NCBI GenBank assembly: GCA_019359215.1
Contig: JAHHHS010000066.1
Span: 1 to 40,180 of the forward strand
Length of the DNA stretch: 40,180 nucleotides
Direction of reading: 5' to 3'
DNA from: Nostoc indistinguendum CM1-VF10
GTDB taxonomy: Bacteria > Cyanobacteriota > Cyanobacteriia > Cyanobacteriales > Nostocaceae
Below the pieces are notes generated by a model that did no database searches, was not told where the DNA came from, and worked only from the letters and a program-made list of their open reading frames with translations. Shown in pieces: positions 7,732-16,101 of this stretch; the stretch's first letter is position 1; each line of letters starts with the position of its first letter. A program made the position numbers and the translations under genes.

Positions 7732-10700
7732 CTAGCCAGCCCCCTCCATAGGCAACACCTCTTCATTCAGCAAGGCATAAAATTCCGGGACTTGAGCTTC
7801 GACAAGTCGCAGCTCATTTGCCGCGATCACCTCAAGTTCCAGTACCGTCTCCCAGCGCAAATCCTCAACCCATCGCTTAAGGATGCTCTTAATCGCATCA
7901 ACCCCCTGCTTGATACCAGAGCGAAGCATTTCCACGCAATGAAGCAAGGTAGTGCGCGAGGTCGGAGGCGGAACAAAAACGGTAGTATCCTCCCCTTGGC
8001 AATGGGAGTTCCCTATAGCATCAAGGGGGGGGGCGGATACGGGCTGCTGATTAGGATTTACACTATACGCAGCAGGGGTTTGAGCAGCATAATAGGTTCG
8101 ATTTTCTTTTTGATTACGCTTTTCCACGCGATGAGCAATTACCTCTTGAGCAAATTCTAATTCCTCTTTAGATAAAGAAAAAAGTTTCACTTGTTGACCG
8201 CGCTTGCCCTGCTTACGGAAGGTCAACTTTAGCCCCAGCTGCTCTAGCATTGTGGCCAGCAACCAAATAGGTTTACAGTCACTGGGAATGGTAAACCCAA
8301 GAATTGCTTTAACGTGAGCAGCACAGTTTTTAGCGATCTCCGTCATCTTGAGTAAGGTGGAATCGTCGGCGGTAAGTTCATCACCCTTCATTAAACTTAA
8401 GAGAATCTGATGCAGCCCCAGGTTAAATCTAGCCAGCCACCGTGCCGAGTAATTACCCCAGTCGATGCACAAAGGTAAAATGTCCCGCTCATTGCGGTCT
8501 TTTTGGGCGACAATTTGGGGTGGCGTAGGATAACTTTGCCCAGTTTTGGGGTCAGTAAACGATTCTTCGGGTGGGGCTAAAATGGCCTCAAGTCCAGCGA
8601 TCGCTCTAATTAAGCGGCCACCTTTATCCATTTCTACGAGTGATTCGGTTACTTCGATGCCGTAAGAATCAGAAATGCGAAACTTTTCACATTCAAAAAT
8701 TTCATTAGGGTCAAGGTAATCTTTGCTCTGACGGGCACGGTACTCGCTCAACGTAATATTGTTAGCCCTGGCAACAGCCGAATTGTGGGCACTATCCAAA
8801 GCTTGTGCTGCTGCTTTTAGACTTTCAAGGGATTGAGGATCTGAATCATTTCCCACATATATAAATGTATTACCCATTTCTGTGAGGAGCGATCGCAAGT
8901 CATCACGCAAATTATTGAGAGAATAGTGGCGGTTAGCCATAATTTGGCAGTAAGCCTCAAGGGCCCAATCTTTCTCTGCGCCCCGCTTGCCTGTTTGACG
9001 GTCAATCCGCAACAGAAAAGCGGTCATTTCATTGGTTTGGAGCAAGCGCTCTTTAATCTTGGATGCGTTTGTATCCTTGTAACCAAAGGGAGGACGCTTT
9101 GCCACCCAAATATGAAATGGAACTTTCGGGCGATAGCGGTAAAGCTGTTGGGCACACTCAGTAGCTGTCTGGCTTACGCCGTGAAACACGCCAAACACTA
9201 AGTCAAAATGATACTCAGAAATATCGACACCAGTCCCCAGGCTAGGGGAAGTGAACAAGGCATCAAAGTTTTTGACGGCGTTGGTGATATCTTTGATGAA
9301 AGCAACATTTTCATCACTGCCAGAATTGTCAGAATGAACAGACCAGATGCGCCATTTTTTTTGTGTATGTGATTTTTCGGAGTTAGATTCTTCGTAGTTG
9401 ATTGTAAAGGATTTGTCGAGTTTTTTGATAAAACGCTTACTGTCACTTGCAACCATGACTTTCTCACCAAGCATCAGCGCTGCCGAGATTTGGGCGACTA
9501 GGGCGCTTGAATTATCTCCCTCGTACCAATAAATTGTGCGTGAACCATTTCGCCACTCGTTTTTAATGATGTAAGGTACTTCACCTTTGGGTCGCATTGC
9601 AAGAAAGAAGTTTACCGTTAAATCATCCATGTGTGCATCGGCAATCACCACTAACGGCGCGTTGTATACTATATATTCCAGTACTTCTAGGATTGCTGCA
9701 CGGTGTTGTTTGCAAGTATTACTATGTAGTAAGTGGGTGAGGTATTGGCAAGCTTCATCAATAAATATGCAGCCGTAGGTGAGAGATTGAGTATTCAGCT
9801 TATGCAAGCTGTCAATAGTAATACTAAGGGCTTGAGCCTGGGCTAAACCTGTGTAACCCAAGTCGGAATACATCGCCGTCCGCAAACGTTCGGCAAGATT
9901 TTTCAACAAGTTAACCCGATGTCCATTGTTGAGGAACCGCGCATCAGGATTTTGGTCACGCCACCAGCGCATAAGTTCAGTTTTACCAGTGCCCATGTCG
10001 CTCCACAGTACAACCAGTCCTGATTTGGGGAAATTGAAGGTAGGGGATTTCTTCGATTTGTCTGAATCAACTCCGCCAGAATCGGTAGACTCCTTGTTTG
10101 GAGGATGTCCTTTTATAGATGGCGTGAAAAGTTGTTCCTTTTCAAGCTCATAAAGCTCAGGCACTCTCAAGCATTTTTCTTCAAGTTCAGGAATGCACAA
10201 AGCCTCAGAAAGATACTTGACATTAATAGTGACATCTGGTTTGTATTTGCTAAGTCCCCATTTTTTAGCCCGATACGAGCGTTGGTAATCGGCAAGTGAT
10301 TTGGCATCGTCTATAATTGCAGCCAGCAGAGCATTGGCATCTTCACTGCGACTAACTACAAAATCATCAACGCCTTTTTCTGGCCCCGGCAGTAATGCAA
10401 CTTCACATTTACAACCAGCAGCTAAGATTGCCTTTGCAGTGCGAACAGTGGCTTGAAACACCGACCACCTGGTTTTAGCTTTTGTTTCGTGGTCAAAAAG
10501 AATTATGAACTTGCGCCCCGCCTGAGCCATTGGTACTAAGTCAGGATGCAACCGTTCATCAAAATCCTGTTTGCCCACGCGCCCGTTCCAAATTCCAGGC
10601 AGTGCGATCGCTACAAACCCTAAACTAAGCAAGCAAGCAGCTTTTTTTTCGCCCTCGCATAAGATAATCGGAATCTCTGGATGCTGCTTTACCCACTCCC

Positions 10701-11526
10701 AGAAGCTGATTTGTAAATCTTCTTGCTGAGAGTCGATGAAATTCAGTTTGTGCTGTTTTACCCATGACCAAAATATTAGGGGATTGAGTATGCTTTTTCT
10801 GCACAGTGCTAAAAAGGAACTAAACTGGGCGATTTGCGTTAGCGTTGCCTGGTATTGTCCTAGTTGCAAGAGCGAAGGCAAGAAAGCGCCATTGCCAAAA
10901 GCAGAGTTCTTTCGGCTTTTAACTTTTAGCTTTTTCCCACGTTTTGCAAAAAGCACTCTTTGAATATCGGAAACGTTATAGCGCTGTGCAACTAGATTCA
11001 AAACACAGTTGGGAACATCGAAATAGGTAACGCGGTTGGCGGTTTTGGGTGGCGACTCGTATTTAACTGGTTTACAGGAGTGCCAATCAAAGCGCGGGAA
11101 GTTGGGCTTAATCCGCCCCCACTCCATCGGTTGCCAGTTCTTGAATGGGTCAAGTGACTGAATCCACGTCCCACCCAGTAATAGATGCTGATACATTTTT
11201 ACGTATGCATCCGTGACCCGACCCGCATTCTTGCGTGGGATTTTATCAGATATGAACAGGAAATCATAAACTGATTCTCCCTCAATGTGGAAAAAGTTGC
11301 GCTTAATCAACGCCGGATGAATGGCGCTACCAGCTAACAACTCATGGTATTCCGCTGCCGTGAGATTGTTTGGATAAACAATAGGGTGTTCCCTCTGCTC
11401 AACTGATACCTTGCAATCAGGTTTAGGCTTTTTGAACTCTTTGTTGCCACCGTTAAGTGCAATATAAGTTGTTGTATTCACTTTTCTCCTAAATTTTTCC
11501 ATGACTTTGTGAGCGACTTGCAGCAC
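7732..11526 (-). CDS. CyRepA1-type plasmid replication protein (TOPRIM-like plus helicase)
   Basis: The 1264-residue product matches the architecture of the cyanobacterial CyRepA1 replication initiators. A DUF3854/TOPRIM-like primase region lies near residues 285-400 (PIILCEGEKKAACLLSLGF, then KFIILFDHETKAKT). A superfamily-type ATPase/helicase follows, with Walker A GTGKT (Lys515) and Walker B FIDEAC near 590. Conserved later motifs include SLGTGVDIS and an Arg-rich QLYRYRP segment. The protein should initiate plasmid replication. The start is uncertain: GTG 11526 is the longest, ATG 11502 is possible, and GTG 11481 has AGGAG just upstream. A run of nine C (coding strand; 8025-8033) lies near the C-terminus. 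A 400-bp repeat-rich region upstream may include the origin. Confidence 0.85.
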   Translation of the reverse strand: MLQVAHKVMEKFRRKVNTTTYIALNGGNKEFKKPKPDCKVSVEQREHPIVYPNNLTAAEYHELLAGSAIHPALIKRNFFHIEGESVYDFLFISDKIPRKNAGRVTDAYVKMYQHLLLGGTWIQSLDPFKNWQPMEWGRIKPNFPRFDWHSCKPVKYESPPKTANRVTYFDVPNCVLNLVAQRYNVSDIQRVLFAKRGKKLKVKSRKNSAFGNGAFLPSLLQLGQYQATLTQIAQFSSFLALCRKSILNPLIFWSWVKQHKLNFIDSQQEDLQISFWEWVKQHPEIPIILCEGEKKAACLLSLGFVAIALPGIWNGRVGKQDFDERLHPDLVPMAQAGRKFIILFDHETKAKTRWSVFQATVRTAKAILAAGCKCEVALLPGPEKGVDDFVVSRSEDANALLAAIIDDAKSLADYQRSYRAKKWGLSKYKPDVTINVKYLSEALCIPELEEKCLRVPELYELEKEQLFTPSIKGHPPNKESTDSGGVDSDKSKKSPTFNFPKSGLVVLWSDMGTGKTELMRWWRDQNPDARFLNNGHRVNLLKNLAERLRTAMYSDLGYTGLAQAQALSITIDSLHKLNTQSLTYGCIFIDEACQYLTHLLHSNTCKQHRAAILEVLEYIVYNAPLVVIADAHMDDLTVNFFLAMRPKGEVPYIIKNEWRNGSRTIYWYEGDNSSALVAQISAALMLGEKVMVASDSKRFIKKLDKSFTINYEESNSEKSHTQKKWRIWSVHSDNSGSDENVAFIKDITNAVKNFDALFTSPSLGTGVDISEYHFDLVFGVFHGVSQTATECAQQLYRYRPKVPFHIWVAKRPPFGYKDTNASKIKERLLQTNEMTAFLLRIDRQTGKRGAEKDWALEAYCQIMANRHYSLNNLRDDLRSLLTEMGNTFIYVGNDSDPQSLESLKAAAQALDSAHNSAVARANNITLSEYRARQSKDYLDPNEIFECEKFRISDSYGIEVTESLVEMDKGGRLIRAIAGLEAILAPPEESFTDPKTGQSYPTPPQIVAQKDRNERDILPLCIDWGNYSARWLARFNLGLHQILLSLMKGDELTADDSTLLKMTEIAKNCAAHVKAILGFTIPSDCKPIWLLATMLEQLGLKLTFRKQGKRGQQVKLFSLSKEELEFAQEVIAHRVEKRNQKENRTYYAAQTPAAYSVNPNQQPVSAPPLDAIGNSHCQGEDTTVFVPPPTSRTTLLHCVEMLRSGIKQGVDAIKSILKRWVEDLRWETVLELEVIAANELRLVEAQVPEFYALLNEEVLPMEGAG

Positions 11527-11923
11527 CTATGCCGCAGTCAAGGCAATTCGCAATTGACACTCTTGCTAACGCAATGACGCTCCTGCGTCGCTACCGCTGC
11601 GCTAACGCAGTTGAATTCAGAGTTAGCTCTGAACCCACCCCTGAATTAAGTTCACTGATTCAGAGAATCAGAGTTAGCTCCCAAACCCGTTAATTAACAA
11701 TTCAACAATTAAGTAATTTCTTGTCTTTAATTGCGTTAGCGGAGCGGGGCGTTAGCAAGAGTGCGAATTGTTCGGTTATCAGTCATCAGTTATCAGTTAA
11801 GCTAATGAGCATTTAAGTTGCATAAACCCAGGGCTGGAGCCGCTTACCACGAGCGAGTCAGTCTGGAAAAATGAATGACGATTAGCTTATCAGTTATCAG
11901 TTATCACTGTTAACTGTTAACTG
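11527..11923 (+). repeat. Repeat-rich intergenic region, candidate replication origin
   Basis: No gene is present between the replication gene and the coiled-coil gene. A perfect 15-bp inverted repeat (CACTCTTGCTAACGC at 11558-11572, complement at 11749-11763) encloses a 13-bp direct repeat TCAGAGTTAGCTC (11617-11629 and 11668-11680), a 7-bp hairpin CTGATTC/GAATCAG (11655-11671) and AT-rich sequence with TTAATTAA. Beyond it, ATCAGTTATCAG tracts flank a 90-bp segment with 8-bp ends AAGCTAAT/ATTAGCTT (about 11798-11889). Placing an origin here is an inference from position and repeat structure. Confidence 0.5.
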
Positions 11924-13306
11924 TTAACTGTTTTTTCGAGCTTGTGTGATTAAATCAGTTTCATGGGTAGTAAGTTCAGCCCAGTAGTCAGGTTTTATCA
12001 CCTCGTATTTTTCAGCCACAGCCCAAAAGTCAAGCCATGTAAACTCAATACGTGCAAGTACTTGCCTAATTTCCCTAACCGCCTGGGGTAATAGTTGTAA
12101 TTGCTCCGTCCTTGTTGCGATGGCAGAGAGTGTGGGACTAGTACCCAAAATGAGAGCCGCCGCCTCAAGAGCTTGGGTATTGTTCATGGCAACGCTTAGG
12201 TTTTTCAAAGCCATACCCATGAGGCGCAGACATTCAGTCGCATTTTCTTTGGGTGGAACAAGTGCCAAAGTTCTCAAATCAATTGTCTTCTCCAGTGGTT
12301 CCTGAACCTTCTTGTTTAACGCTTTAGCCTGAAGTTTAGTGTAAGTATTCTCCCAATCTTGTCCAGTCTTCAGTTCTTGAGCATTTTCCAAATCCCGAAT
12401 GCGCTCTTTTAGCTGCTGGTTCTCAGTTTCAAGCTGCCGTAGCGATTCCATCTCGTCTAAGCGCTGCTGCAACTGGATATTTTCCTCCTTCTGTTGCCTG
12501 TACAGGTTTTGCAGAGATTGGATTTGCTCACTTACTTGGGCTTCTGCTCTAGCAGTGGCTTCTGACTGTAGTCCAATCCTCAATTCCTGCTCCAGGCGCT
12601 CTAACTCTTGCTTATGTTGCTCTTTGAGTGCAGCGATCGCTTCGGCATAAACTTTAGGATATGTACGCTCAGTCGATTCGGACACAATTGCCTCATCCAA
12701 ATCAGCATTGTTTACCAACAGCCTTTCACCATCAGCGAAAGTCACAATCTGCTGCGAATTATTCGGTGCGTCTGCAACAATAACTGCCGATTCCCCATAA
12801 CGGGGATGTTCTGGTGATGAAATTGTGATGGCATTTTTCGGAACCATTGGTTCCTGATGGAATTTATTTTTTCCTCTTGGCATTGGAGCAATTGTATTTG
12901 CGGCAACTGCGAAATCTGATTCGCTAGGGTTCGGGTTTGATGACAAAGCCAGTTTTATTGCAGCAATAAGTTTTTCGGGTTCTTTGGCTAACCTCAAAAG
13001 AGGACGGGCTTGGCGCTCATTTTTAATCTGTGGCCCCAACTCCCCTGCTGCAACAATAACTTTTGATGCCCCTAAGAGTTGATTTATACGCCGATAGCCG
13101 CCATATACATGCAATTCGCCTTGGCAATATTGTTCAAAGTTTTTGTACCCAGCGATTTTGTACATCCGCTCGTCATGCATGACGCGACAGAGTTCTACTG
13201 CTTGCAACTCAAATTGGTCTATGGTAGCGAAGGTGTCTTTGATACTGCTATTAAGATCATCGTAATGATGTGCTGATTTGGTTTCTTCTCTATCTAGTGT
13301 CAGCAT
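11924..13306 (-). CDS. Coiled-coil DNA-binding plasmid protein (partition-like)
   Basis: The 460-residue product has an N-terminal region (about 30-110) of the plasmid/phage type with FEQYCQGELHVYGGYRRINQ, a central disordered linker, a beta-rich segment at about 165-210 (SAVIVADAPNNSQQIVTFAD), a long coiled coil at about 225-320 (many Glu/Gln/Leu heptads) and a helical C-terminus. The start is supported by AGGAG seven bases before the ATG. The FEQYC motif recurs as FEEYC in the broken gene at 27099-28041, so the two belong to one DNA-binding superfamily. Position next to the replication gene and the coiled coil suggest a partition or segregation role, similar in layout to KfrA/ParB-like proteins. 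No nuclease or NTPase motif is present. Confidence 0.65.
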   Translation of the reverse strand: MLTLDREETKSAHHYDDLNSSIKDTFATIDQFELQAVELCRVMHDERMYKIAGYKNFEQYCQGELHVYGGYRRINQLLGASKVIVAAGELGPQIKNERQARPLLRLAKEPEKLIAAIKLALSSNPNPSESDFAVAANTIAPMPRGKNKFHQEPMVPKNAITISSPEHPRYGESAVIVADAPNNSQQIVTFADGERLLVNNADLDEAIVSESTERTYPKVYAEAIAALKEQHKQELERLEQELRIGLQSEATARAEAQVSEQIQSLQNLYRQQKEENIQLQQRLDEMESLRQLETENQQLKERIRDLENAQELKTGQDWENTYTKLQAKALNKKVQEPLEKTIDLRTLALVPPKENATECLRLMGMALKNLSVAMNNTQALEAAALILGTSPTLSAIATRTEQLQLLPQAVREIRQVLARIEFTWLDFWAVAEKYEVIKPDYWAELTTHETDLITQARKNS

Positions 13307-13524
13307 ATTTCTCTCCTGTAATTATCACAAGGAGAGGCGTTTGAAAAAAATTTTGATGTCACCTTAACCCCGACATTAAGGTGTATTGGGCATAAGTCAT
13401 TTTTCACGATATTTTCCCCTGATTACTTGGTTGACAAGTTCAGAGGGGGTTGCATCAGTTATCAGTCAACAGTTATCAAGGACTGTAAATTCCAACTGAT
13501 AACTGGTAACTGTTATTCGCGCTG

Positions 13525-13641
13525 CTACTGCTTTTTGCTACGAAATTCAGGACTTTTCTTAACTAAATTTAACATTTCACTAACTTGAGGAATTTCAATA
13601 GCCAAAAATCCGCCACCAAAAATTCGACGATCTGGTGACAA
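13525..13641 (-). CDS. Micro-ORF or gene remnant
   Basis: From a TTG at 13641 this frame encodes 38 residues (start SPDRRIFGGGFLAIEIPQVS after the initiator, end KSPEFRSKKQ). It stays open about ten codons further upstream, to a stop. The sequence looks protein-like: hydrophobic core, amphipathic helix, basic tail. However, there is no ribosome-binding site with proper spacing. It could be the C-terminal remnant of a lost gene or a small protein. The family is not recognised. Confidence 0.3.
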   Translation of the reverse strand: MSPDRRIFGGGFLAIEIPQVSEMLNLVKKSPEFRSKKQ

Positions 13642-13647
13642 CCCCTG

Positions 13648-13815
13648 TATAATAGGGAAAGCAGCGCGGATTTAACTCAGTCGGACAAAGTTAGCGGTAA
13701 TTCAAGCGACCAAACTTTAACAACCACTTATTTTGTTCCTTCGAGATCAACCCCGCTCTGAGGTTATATGAAATTTAAGCAACGCACGAAGCGCTACTCC
13801 TTAGTGGCGCTTTTT
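13648..13815 (+). ncRNA. Candidate small RNA of about 155 nt
   Basis: A perfect TATAAT at 13648-13653 is followed about 135 bases later by a terminator-like hairpin (13790-13811, 9-bp stem with one G-T pair, loop CCTT) and a T-run. No gene is annotated on this strand here. A convincing -35 box is not visible, and a 46-codon ORF (13768-13908) runs across the hairpin, so the RNA interpretation competes with a short mRNA. Confidence 0.3.
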
Positions 13816-13908
13816 GCGTTAAATGTGGGTATTGTTGTAAGCTTTTCACCTTCATGCCTCCTTTCAATTAGCTTGATTTTAGATGACTTTTGGTCTTTTC
13901 GTATCTAG
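13768..13908 (+). CDS. Possible small membrane peptide (46 aa)
   Basis: An ATG preceded by GAGG opens a 46-codon frame: a basic N-terminus (MKFKQRTKRYS), a hydrophobic stretch (LVALFALNVGIVVSF) and a second hydrophobic segment. It has the profile of a small single-pass membrane peptide or toxin-like peptide. It overlaps a terminator-like hairpin, so it may instead be fortuitous. Confidence 0.3.
   Translation: MKFKQRTKRYSLVALFALNVGIVVSFSPSCLLSISLILDDFWSFRI
13790..13815 (+). terminator. Rho-independent terminator-like hairpin
   Basis: AGCGCTACT, loop CCTT, AGTGGCGCT (one G-T pair), then TTTT. It would end plus-strand transcription starting near 13660. Confidence 0.45.
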
Positions 13909-13990
13909 CGAGATTCTGATTTTTTGTCTGTTTACTCCTTCGTATTTACTAATGTTTGTTCCAGCTTACCCTGATCGGGTAATCACTTTT

Positions 13991-14302
13991 TCAAAAAGCA
14001 GCACCTAACGCAGAGGTCGTTTCTGGTTTGGGTTTGCTCTCAAAAACTTGTATACTGGGTTCCTCCAGCACGAACCCGTTTTCTGTTTGCCGACCAAGTT
14101 TACCAATGATTACCGCTACCCACTGTAGATAATTACTGGCGGCATCGGTCAGTTTTTTGTAAACCTTTGGTTTAGGTTTAACTGTGATTGTTATGATGCG
14201 TTCGTCACAGTCTATATCAAGCTGCTGCCAACCGTTCTCTATAATTTTGGGTTGTGGCAGTTCGTTAATTTTAATTGTGATTTCTAGTTTGCCTGCAATC
14301 AT
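13991..14302 (-). CDS. FinO-like small protein (cyanobacterial family)
   Basis: The 103-residue product begins MIAGKLEITIKINELPQPK and continues with beta-strands, then VYKKLTDAASNYLQWVAVII and GFVLEEPSIQVFE. From memory, this matches a family that Nostoc genomes label fertility-inhibition FinO-like, although the link to FinO's RNA-chaperone fold is weak and untested. It begins 11 bases after the stop of the NB-ARC gene and is likely co-transcribed with it. It could be a plasmid transfer regulator, an RNA-binding protein, or an accessory to the NB-ARC protein. Confidence 0.5.
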   Translation of the reverse strand: MIAGKLEITIKINELPQPKIIENGWQQLDIDCDERIITITVKPKPKVYKKLTDAASNYLQWVAVIIGKLGRQTENGFVLEEPSIQVFESKPKPETTSALGAAF

Positions 14303-14313
14303 AGGTACCTCTC

Positions 14314-15822
14314 TTAAGATGCGATTGCTAATGTTGGTGAAGCATTAGATGTATGTACTAACCCCAGAGGATCTGTCGTAATATACTTTTTAATTACTGG
14401 TTGAAGAGTGAAACTGATTTCTTTTGTAGTTGGGTCTTTACTACTTTCTATTAATGAATTTTTTTCAAGTCCTTCTAATGCAGTAATCAATTCTGATGTA
14501 GAAATAGATATTTTGTGGGTTTGATTTAACTCCATTAATAATTTATTGAAACTAATATATTGAAAGTTTAAAACTATTTTATCTGCTAGATAAATCATTA
14601 TTTGTCTCTGAATTTTACTCAATCCTTGACCAAAAAGCTTATTGAGCATTTCTTGAAAACGACTACTAACGAGTGTAGTTGGATCTTGAAAAAATTTTTC
14701 AGTACTACTTGCAAAGAAGTGGTGAATCCGATTGGAAACTGCTTTTAGTTCTAAAGGATTACCGCGATAAGTTTGAATTAATTGACTACAGCGCTTTTCT
14801 TCGTTGCACAATCCCAAGGCAGATAAGAACTGCATGGCTGCATCGGGATCTAAACCTTCAAGTTTGAGATACTGAATAGGTCGATCAGCTTCTATCAGTA
14901 CATCGAACTCATTAGGCCAAACTCGACTAGTCAAAAACAAGCAGCTTTCATGCTGCTCCTCTACTAAGCGGCGAAAAAATAGTTTGTACTCTAGCCTATC
15001 CTCTAAATTACTTGTTTGAAATAAGGCTTCACATTCATCCAATACTATGAAGTAGCGCTGTGATTGCAACTGCTTAATTAACACAGTAAGCATTGCCTGA
15101 GTAGATTTAGGTAAGCCTGGCTCAGGTTCTATAGGTTGAGTTAGCTCTATTAAATCGGCTATTAAGTCCTGAATTAGTGGTGCATAGGACACCGATTTCC
15201 AAATGAAGCAATCAAATTTAGGTTGAGATTCTATACTAAGTTCTGTTAATAGTTTTGCAGCTAATGCACTTTTACCAATGCCCGGTACTCCTACAAGTGA
15301 TACGCATCGCTGCTCGATTACTAGTTCCTTTAGATGGGTTAGTTCCTTTTTCCGTCCATAAAAACTGGATATGTCAGGCAGGTAACTTCCCGTAACTTGT
15401 ACTAGTTTGTTGCCAGAGGGTCTTTGCTTTGCAATTGACACAGATTGAATAGGATACTTTTTAGTAACCTGCTCTAACAAAATACGCCGCAGCTTCTTTT
15501 TTCCAACCCGCTCTCCACCGCCAATAGCTTCGGAGAGTAAATCCCATAAAGGAGGAGCTATGCGTCTTTGCAAGTAGTTAAGGCTGTAAGGTGAGTTTTC
15601 CGCCACTTCTTCGTAATCATCATCATCCCATGCTCCCTTTAGGACAATAATTTCTGCTTCAGATAGGTGTTTCCCCCTTTTGGCAAACACCAAATTATCT
15701 ACTACAAGTAGTGCAGCTTCAAAATTTACTGTTGCCAAGGATGTTTGCCCTTCCCTCCGTCCTTTTGGGATAACTGAGGAAAGGGCAGGTGAATTCAGTT
15801 CTTGTATGGTACTAAAATCCAT
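14314..15822 (-). CDS. vMAP/NB-ARC STAND-type signalling ATPase
   Basis: The 502-residue product starts with a region (about 30-115; FAKRGKHLSEAEIIVLKGAW and RRIAPPLWDLLSEAIGGGER) typical of the vWA-MoxR-associated N-terminal HTH domain of cyanobacterial conflict proteins. An NB-ARC NTPase follows with P-loop GVPGIGKSA (Lys184), Walker B YFIVLDECE near 260 and a sensor FLTSRVW. After it come an ARC-type GNPLELK motif and a winged-helix region near 400-480. The usual C-terminal WD40 or TPR sensor is missing, so the ligand sensor must lie elsewhere or be the winged helix. STAND proteins oligomerise on ligand binding and trigger effectors. It is transcribed divergently from the kinase gene at 16102. 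Confidence 0.8.
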   Translation of the reverse strand: MDFSTIQELNSPALSSVIPKGRREGQTSLATVNFEAALLVVDNLVFAKRGKHLSEAEIIVLKGAWDDDDYEEVAENSPYSLNYLQRRIAPPLWDLLSEAIGGGERVGKKKLRRILLEQVTKKYPIQSVSIAKQRPSGNKLVQVTGSYLPDISSFYGRKKELTHLKELVIEQRCVSLVGVPGIGKSALAAKLLTELSIESQPKFDCFIWKSVSYAPLIQDLIADLIELTQPIEPEPGLPKSTQAMLTVLIKQLQSQRYFIVLDECEALFQTSNLEDRLEYKLFFRRLVEEQHESCLFLTSRVWPNEFDVLIEADRPIQYLKLEGLDPDAAMQFLSALGLCNEEKRCSQLIQTYRGNPLELKAVSNRIHHFFASSTEKFFQDPTTLVSSRFQEMLNKLFGQGLSKIQRQIMIYLADKIVLNFQYISFNKLLMELNQTHKISISTSELITALEGLEKNSLIESSKDPTTKEISFTLQPVIKKYITTDPLGLVHTSNASPTLAIAS

Positions 15823-16101
15823 GACTTGCTATTTCCGTAGGTTTAGGAAACGTTTATAAAGAGTTTTTCCTGAACTATGATTAGTATCTAGGAGCGTATT
15901 GCATCACATTAATATACTTTGTTTCTTCAAGTTATTACTATTTTTTGTAAAAAAGTATCATAAAAATTTCTGATAGGTTTACTGAAGACTTTTTCTATAT
16001 CAGGCGGCACTTAGGGAAAAAGTGATAAAATATACATTATTTTTTTGTATCCGTAACTCGCTATGCATAAGTGCTAAGAGCTTGTTTCGTAAGGAGGTTC
16101 A

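Larger units (their letters stand above)
13307..13990 (+). other. Long intergenic region with hairpins, short repeats and small ORFs
   Basis: This 684-bp gap holds a perfect 8-bp hairpin CACCTTAA/TTAAGGTG (13360-13383), TCAGTTATCAG/CAACTGATAACTG repeats (about 13456-13515), a minus-strand micro-ORF (13525-13641), and a plus-strand unit with a -10-like box, hairpin and T-run (13648-13815). These are listed separately where they can be supported. Confidence 0.6.

Noticed and set aside
7792..8160. Plus-strand open frame within the replication gene
   Set aside because: It overlaps the strongly supported CyRepA1-like gene and has no ribosome site or family features.
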